Under the pieces are notes generated by a model, which saw only the letters and a list, made by a program, of their open reading frames with translations, ran no database searches and was not told the origin of the DNA. 8,718 nt of DNA from an uncultured Prevotellaceae bacterium (GTDB lineage Bacteria; Bacteroidota; Bacteroidia; Bacteroidales; Muribaculaceae): assembly GCA_937904375.1 (NCBI GenBank), contig CALDIG010000110.1:1-8718 (forward strand), in the 5' to 3' direction. This document shows, piece by piece, positions 5,985 through 8,718 of this stretch (positions are counted from its first letter, which is position 1; each line of letters begins with the position of its first letter). The position numbers and the translations under genes were made by a program.

Positions 5985-6248
5985 AAAAAAGTAGCGTGGA
6001 GACTTGTCTGGTTTATCCCCCACGAGGTATCGGCAAACACCCAATCGAAAAATAAACAGTATCCCCCCACGCCATGCCCATATTTCTGCCCCCGCCTATT
6101 GGGGGATGTATAGGCACGCATGAGCGTTTATTAACTGCTTATCCCCTTCGATTATGAAAATTTTGCCGATTTTCGTTGGGAAGGATAACGCAAAAACGCT
6201 CTCAAATATGTCTTCAATCAAGAGCTTGTCTCCACAAGATTGCTTGAA
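5985..6248 (-). ncRNA. Candidate rod-shaped structured RNA or operon leader (6S-like shape, family unknown)
   Basis: A co-linear, nested set of inverted repeats spans 240 bp (plus coordinates): 5996-6003/6228-6235 (8 bp, joins the two ends), 6011-6025/6173-6189 (imperfect, small bulges), 6029-6037/6162-6170 (9 bp), 6043-6049/6147-6153 (7 bp), 6051-6057/6126-6132 (7 bp), 6073-6077/6118-6122 (5 bp) and apical 6089-6093/6101-6105 (5 bp). A side hairpin lies at 6198-6202/6221-6225. A strong minus-strand promoter (6255-6286) places the 5' end about 13 nt before the closing stem, and a U6 run (5990-5985) follows its 3' strand by 5 nt. The strand is therefore minus. A long rod with paired ends recalls 6S RNA, but I see no diagnostic 6S sequence. 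It could equally be an attenuating leader of the TerB operon, which lies 63 bp downstream. Confidence 0.65.
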
Positions 6249-6280
6249 TTGGCGCAAAGTTAGCTTACATTTTATTTTTG
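6249..6280 (+). promoter_or_regulatory. Bacteroidetes-type promoter, probably for the ATPase_2/DUF234 gene
   Basis: -7 box TATTTTTG (6273-6280, perfect TAnnTTTG) with TTGG (6249-6252) as a -33-like box, spacer 20 bp. The predicted start near 6287 gives a leader of about 145 nt before the ATG at 6433. A weaker alternative, AAACTTTG (6400-6407), would give a 20-nt leader but lacks a well-placed -33 box. Its elements overlap the minus-strand promoter, so the two are unlikely to be occupied at once. Confidence 0.5.
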
Positions 6281-6286
6281 TGCAAG
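6255..6286 (-). promoter_or_regulatory. Bacteroidetes-type promoter for the structured RNA / TerB operon
   Basis: On the minus strand, -7 box TAACTTTG (6255-6262, perfect TAnnTTTG) with CTTG as -33 (6283-6286) and a 20-bp spacer. The predicted start is near 6249. It is interlocked with the oppositely directed promoter at 6249-6280. Confidence 0.75.
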
Positions 6287-6334
6287 TTTTTTTGAGAAAA
6301 AGTTGGATATGTGAAACTATTGGAGTAATTTTGC

Positions 6335-6391
6335 GGTTCAGAAATGGCTGTTTCGGAACTGGCGATTTCGGAACCGTATATTTCGGTTTTT
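6335..6391 (+). repeat. 15-bp periodic TTTCGG units with an inverted partner, in the ATPase leader
   Basis: Three consecutive 15-bp units share TTTCGG in register: 6346-6360 (GGCTGTTTCGGAACT), 6361-6375 (GGCGATTTCGGAACC) and 6376-6390 (GTATATTTCGGTTTT). The first two are identical at 12 of 15 positions. Just upstream, GGTTCAGAAAT (6335-6345) is the inverse of ATTTCGGAACC (6365-6375) with one mismatch. A competing small hairpin AACCG/CGGTT (6372-6376/6384-6388) runs into T5. This could be a protein-binding array or a weak attenuator; no function can be assigned. Confidence 0.55.
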
Positions 6392-6432
6392 CAACCACAA
6401 AACTTTGTGAGTACAAATATAACTATACAATC

Positions 6433-7752
6433 ATGAGATTTTTTGATAGAGAAAAAGATATTAAGCGATTACAGGATATTAAAGAAAAGTCTAAACGCAT
6501 CGCACAGTTCACCGTCATCACTGGTCGTCGTCGCATCGGTAAGACATCACTTGTGCTTGAGGCTTTTAGAGGAGATGTGATACTTTATTTTTTCGTTTCA
6601 CGCAAAGATGAGACCGAGTTGTGTGCCGGATACATCGAGGAAATATCACAAAAGCTGGATGTTCCCATAATGGGTGTTAGTAATAGTTTTGCAAAAGTTT
6701 TTGATTTTGTGATGCAACTGTCTAAGACACGCAATATCACACTCGTGATAGATGAGTTTCAGGAATTCATGCGCGTCAATAGTTCGATATACAGCGATAT
6801 GCAGCGCATTTGGGATCTTAACAAGCAGGAATCACACATCAACTTGATAGTGTGTGGCTCGGTGAATTCGTTGATGAACAGGTTGTTTCGTGATAACAAA
6901 GAATCATTGTTTGGTCGCAACACGGGCATGATTAATGTGAAACCCTTTGCTCCCAGTGTGCTGAAGGAGATAATGAATGAATATAACCCTAATGCAGCCA
7001 ACGAAGATTTGTTGGCGTTATATCTGTTCACAGGCGGTATAGCAAAATATGTAGAAATGATGATGGATAGCGGAGCTACTTGTCGAGACGAAATGTTGGC
7101 ACTAGCAACTCAAGACGGTTCACAGTTTATAGATGAGGGCAAATTGATGCTTATTGATGAGTTTGGCAAGGATTATGGAACATATTTCAGTATTTTGAGT
7201 TTTATCTCTCAGGGATATAATACCCGAAATCAGTTGGAAGATATGCTCAAGAAAGAGATTGGTGGCTACTTGACAAGACTTGATACGGAATATAATCTGG
7301 TTACTAAAAAGCAGCCTATACTTGAACCTACTGCTAATAAACGTTCCCGCTACACTTTGGAAGATAATTTCTTGAGCTTCTGGTTCCGCTTCATGTATAA
7401 ATACAATTATATGACTGAAATTGGTGCCTTTGACAAATTGAGAGAAGTTATTGAACGTGACTATAATACATACAGTGGTTTTGTGCTTGAGAAATACTAC
7501 CGTGAGAAGCTTATTGAAGAAGGTAAATATACAAAACTCGGTTATTGGCATGATAATCATGGAGAGAATGAGATAGATATCGTTGGCATTGATGAACTAG
7601 GCAAGAGTGTTGATTTCTATGAAGTGAAACGGAATGCTCGCTCCATAAATATTGGAATCTTGCGAAGCAAAGCAGAAGTGTTCCTCGCAAAGCACAAACA
7701 GTTGAAAGATTATACATTAAGTTACAAAGGCCTCAGCATTGATGATATGTAG
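6433..7752 (+). CDS. ATPase_2 (archaeal-type AAA) / DUF234 family ATP-binding protein
   Basis: 439 aa from the ATG at 6433 (MRFFDREKDI). The frame is open upstream to 6154, but that stretch lies over the structured RNA and the 15-bp repeats and is not protein-like, whereas homologues typically begin with this FxxREkEl-like start. Walker A GRRRIGKTS is at 31-39, Walker B LVIDEFQEF at 104-112, a sensor-like VCGSVNSLM at 140-148 and LFGRNTG at 159-165. The C-terminal DUF234-type region includes DNFLSFWFRFMYKY and a plausible PD-(D/E)XK core, with ENEIDIV (D382) and YEVKRN (E397, K399), so the nuclease-like residues appear intact, unlike in the 2136-3407 ATPase. The family (COG1672) is widespread in archaea and Bacteroidales, often multi-copy, with no settled role. 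The gene diverges from the structured RNA/TerB operon. Confidence 0.9.
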   Translation: MRFFDREKDIKRLQDIKEKSKRIAQFTVITGRRRIGKTSLVLEAFRGDVILYFFVSRKDETELCAGYIEEISQKLDVPIMGVSNSFAKVFDFVMQLSKTRNITLVIDEFQEFMRVNSSIYSDMQRIWDLNKQESHINLIVCGSVNSLMNRLFRDNKESLFGRNTGMINVKPFAPSVLKEIMNEYNPNAANEDLLALYLFTGGIAKYVEMMMDSGATCRDEMLALATQDGSQFIDEGKLMLIDEFGKDYGTYFSILSFISQGYNTRNQLEDMLKKEIGGYLTRLDTEYNLVTKKQPILEPTANKRSRYTLEDNFLSFWFRFMYKYNYMTEIGAFDKLREVIERDYNTYSGFVLEKYYREKLIEEGKYTKLGYWHDNHGENEIDIVGIDELGKSVDFYEVKRNARSINIGILRSKAEVFLAKHKQLKDYTLSYKGLSIDDM

Positions 7753-7778
7753 TCAAATGCTTTTGTTCTAAAAAAGTT

Positions 7779-7806
7779 GAGGATGCATCCGTATGGGCGC
7801 ATCCTC
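7779..7806. terminator. Hairpin terminator between the ATPase_2 gene and the minus-strand small ORF
   Basis: 8-bp stem GAGGATGC/GCATCCTC (7779-7786/7799-7806) with a 12-nt loop that can pair further (CC/GG). On the minus strand the stem is followed within 3 nt by six U (7775-7770), a good intrinsic terminator for transcripts from 8121. On the plus strand, 26 bp after the ATPase stop, the tail is only TGTTTATA, so termination there would be weaker. Confidence 0.75.
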
Positions 7807-7846
7807 TGTTTATATAATCATGTGAATTCTCTCTAAATGATGTTGG

Positions 7847-7996
7847 TCAGTCATTATGCTGACAATCTCTCATTTTCTCGGGCCAAGCGATGTAGCCCTT
7901 TGGTTGCTGGCTTCGTAATGCCACGTTGGGGTGAAAAGCGTGATTTGGTAATGTGAAGCCATGATTGAGACCCCTTTTTGTTGTTTTGTTTTCCAT
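7847..7996 (-). CDS. Possible 49-aa small protein, unknown function
   Basis: An ATG at 7996 opens a 49-codon frame ending at TGA (7847-7849). It begins MENKTTKRGLNHGFTL and ends WPEKMRDCQHND: basic at the start, no membrane segment, with several His, Asn and Pro. The AT-rich leader and the Lys/Thr-rich start look like a Bacteroidales gene start. A strong promoter lies upstream (8121-8152) and a terminator with U6 downstream (7779-7806), so the stretch is very probably transcribed on this strand. The uncertainty is whether it is translated. The same DNA contains inverted repeats (TGGCTTC/GAAGCCA at 7908-7914/7955-7961, GGGC/GCCC at 7880-7883/7895-7898, GTCAG/CTGAC at 7846-7850/7859-7863), so a small RNA is the alternative. 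I do not recognise the protein. Confidence 0.42.
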   Translation of the reverse strand: MENKTTKRGLNHGFTLPNHAFHPNVALRSQQPKGYIAWPEKMRDCQHND

Positions 7997-8120
7997 ACTA
8001 AATAAGATTTTTATCGTAATTATTCACAAGAGTGTTGCAAAAAAACTACGGATTAATCTGATTTCTCTGATTTTAGTCACCTGCAACAGCCTCCCTACAA
8101 TTCTCTCATCAATGACGGTG
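7997..8120 (-). promoter_or_regulatory. Long leader of the small ORF with inverted repeat and U-run
   Basis: The segment between the promoter at 8121 and the ATG at 7996 is about 115 nt long when transcribed. It contains a 7-bp inverted repeat (TGTTGCA 8033-8039 / TGCAACA 8082-8088), two AATCTGATT/CTCTGATTTT-like tracts between the arms (8055-8074), and a run of seven U just inside the downstream arm (8046-8040 on the minus strand). This could be an attenuator or part of a small RNA; no known riboswitch is recognised. No coding sequence is seen on either strand here. Confidence 0.3.
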
Positions 8121-8152
8121 CAAAGGTACACATTTTCCTTGACATGACCAAG
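8121..8152 (-). promoter_or_regulatory. Bacteroidetes-type promoter upstream of the 49-aa ORF
   Basis: On the minus strand, TACCTTTG (8121-8128, perfect TAnnTTTG, followed by the common GCAC) with CTTG as -33 box (8149-8152) and a 20-bp spacer. It sits immediately after the msrC terminator (8153-8178), so it begins a new transcription unit. Confidence 0.75.
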
Positions 8153-8178
8153 AAAAATATGTTTTATAACATATTTTT
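8153..8178 (-). terminator. Intrinsic terminator of the GAF/fRMsr gene
   Basis: Perfect 11-bp inverted repeat AAAAATATGTT/AACATATTTTT (8153-8163/8168-8178) with a 4-nt loop, 10 bp after the stop codon at 8189. The downstream arm ends in U5. The stem is AT-rich but uninterrupted, and it abuts the -33 box of the next transcription unit. Confidence 0.75.
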
Positions 8179-8188
8179 GGCGATTTTT

Positions 8189-8650
8189 TTACCAATTAAG
8201 CGATTTTGAGAGGCTTTTCATGAGTTTTTCGAGGTAAGTCTTGTCGGTCTCATCAAAGGTGTTGAGTTCACGGCTGTCGATGTCGAGAACGGCTACCACG
8301 CTGCCTTCTGAGTTGTGGACTGGCACAACTATCTCGCTGCGAGAGAGGCTGCTGCACGCTATGTGACCAGGAAACTGCTCCACGTCGGGGACTATCACCG
8401 TTTCGTCACGTTCCCATGCCGTGCCGCACACACCCCGTCCGCGCTTGATGCGATAGCACGCCACTGGACCTTGGAACGGGGCAAGCTCTAATTGGTTGTC
8501 ATTTACAGTATAAAATCCTGTCCACCACCAGCCAAATGCTTCGTGCAAAGCCGCCGTCACATTTGCCATCACGCTCACGGCGTTGATCTCTCCCTCAATC
8601 ATCGCCACCACCTGCGGCAGCAGTTCTTCATATTTCTCTTGCTTTGTCAT
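8189..8650 (-). CDS. msrC: GAF-domain free methionine-(R)-sulfoxide reductase (fRMsr)
   Basis: 153 aa from the ATG at 8650; a TTG four codons upstream (8662) is a poorer start. The whole protein is one GAF domain. The family signature is clear: GPVACYRIKRGRGVCGTA, then VPDVEQFPGHIACSS and SEIVVPV. Cysteines at 65, 75 and 99 have the 10- and 24-residue spacing of the three redox cysteines in E. coli YebR/MsrC (84, 94, 118), so the catalytic set is complete. The enzyme reduces free L-methionine-(R)-sulfoxide to methionine in the cytoplasm, with thioredoxin as the usual reductant. It is a single-gene unit with its own terminator. Upstream, TAATTTTG (8660-8667 on the minus strand) matches the -7 consensus but lies only about 10 bp from the ATG and lacks a good -33 box, so its promoter is uncertain and may lie near the contig end. 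It is GC-richer than the central region. Confidence 0.95.
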   Translation of the reverse strand: MTKQEKYEELLPQVVAMIEGEINAVSVMANVTAALHEAFGWWWTGFYTVNDNQLELAPFQGPVACYRIKRGRGVCGTAWERDETVIVPDVEQFPGHIACSSLSRSEIVVPVHNSEGSVVAVLDIDSRELNTFDETDKTYLEKLMKSLSKSLNW

Positions 8651-8718
8651 AATTTTCTGCAAAATTAAATAATAAGTTGAATATTTCGTTGTTTTAAACC
8701 AAAAAGTTGTAATTTTAG

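Noticed and set aside
5985..6248. Retron msr-msd element (end-paired RNA with a long hairpin)
   Set aside because: No reverse transcriptase gene occurs anywhere in the window, and no conserved retron priming features are seen.
6096..6416. 106-codon open frame on the minus strand
   Set aside because: It runs through the promoter and the structured-RNA stems, and across the 15-bp repeats. The nested inverted repeats explain this DNA better, and its upstream half lies outside the predicted transcript.
6154..6432. Upstream extension of the ATPase_2 reading frame (93 codons)
   Set aside because: It covers the structured RNA, two promoters and the 15-bp repeats. Family-like sequence starts exactly at the ATG at 6433, and a plus-strand start near 6287 would not include it.
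7965..8147. 60-codon plus-strand open frame
   Set aside because: It is antisense to the leader and promoter of the minus-strand small unit, has a low-complexity hydrophobic composition and no promoter of its own.
1..8718. CRISPR arrays, tRNA, rRNA and IS transposase genes
   Set aside because: Nothing with these characters was seen on either strand: no regularly spaced long repeats, no cloverleaf with a TTCGA arm, and no transposase or integrase motifs in any open frame.

Overview
The window looks like a contig end from a draft or metagenome-derived genome of the order Bacteroidales (Bacteroides/Prevotella/Muribaculaceae type). The evidence is the protein families present, the A-rich leaders without clear Shine-Dalgarno sequences, and several promoters of the Bacteroidetes form (TAnnTTTG at -7 with a TTG-like -33 box about 20 bp upstream). 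The first 17 bases match the end of an Illumina TruSeq adapter with one mismatch, so they are probably not genomic.

Left part (1-2144, plus strand, GC-rich): the 3' part of an nfnA-like FAD/NAD/[2Fe-2S] subunit, then a complete gltA/nfnB-like flavoprotein. Together they form an NADPH/ferredoxin oxidoreductase of the Nfn / glutamate-synthase-small-subunit type.

Inserted cassette (about 2041-3610, AT-rich): one convergent gene for an AAA_14/DUF4143 ATPase with its own promoter. A second copy of the last 72 bp of gltA (3583-3654), followed by its own terminator, lies on the far side. The first 28 bp of the two copies are identical. The remaining 44 bp differ at six positions, five of them synonymous. 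This is the layout left when an element inserts into a gene's 3' end, restores the gene and displaces the old tail, yet no integrase is present.

Middle (3729-5922, minus strand): a compact run of six genes, read right to left. They are a TerB-like protein, a 69-aa two-TM protein, a 136-aa four-TM protein, a DUF805 protein cut short by an amber codon, and two distantly similar 140- and 144-aa membrane proteins. Upstream on the same strand (5985-6248) is a sequence that folds into a long, nested, rod-like RNA with paired ends. A strong promoter precedes it and a U-run follows it. It could be an independent ncRNA or the leader of the TerB operon. Its promoter interlocks with a divergent promoter that probably serves a second ATPase gene.

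Right part (6433-8718): an ATPase_2/DUF234-type ATPase with a PD-(D/E)XK-like C-terminus (plus strand). After it come a possible 49-aa small-protein gene with a strong promoter (minus strand) and a GAF-domain free methionine-(R)-sulfoxide reductase (minus strand). The parts most likely to be undescribed are the gltA-tail/ATPase cassette and the structured RNA plus TerB/membrane-protein operon. Functions for both are inference.
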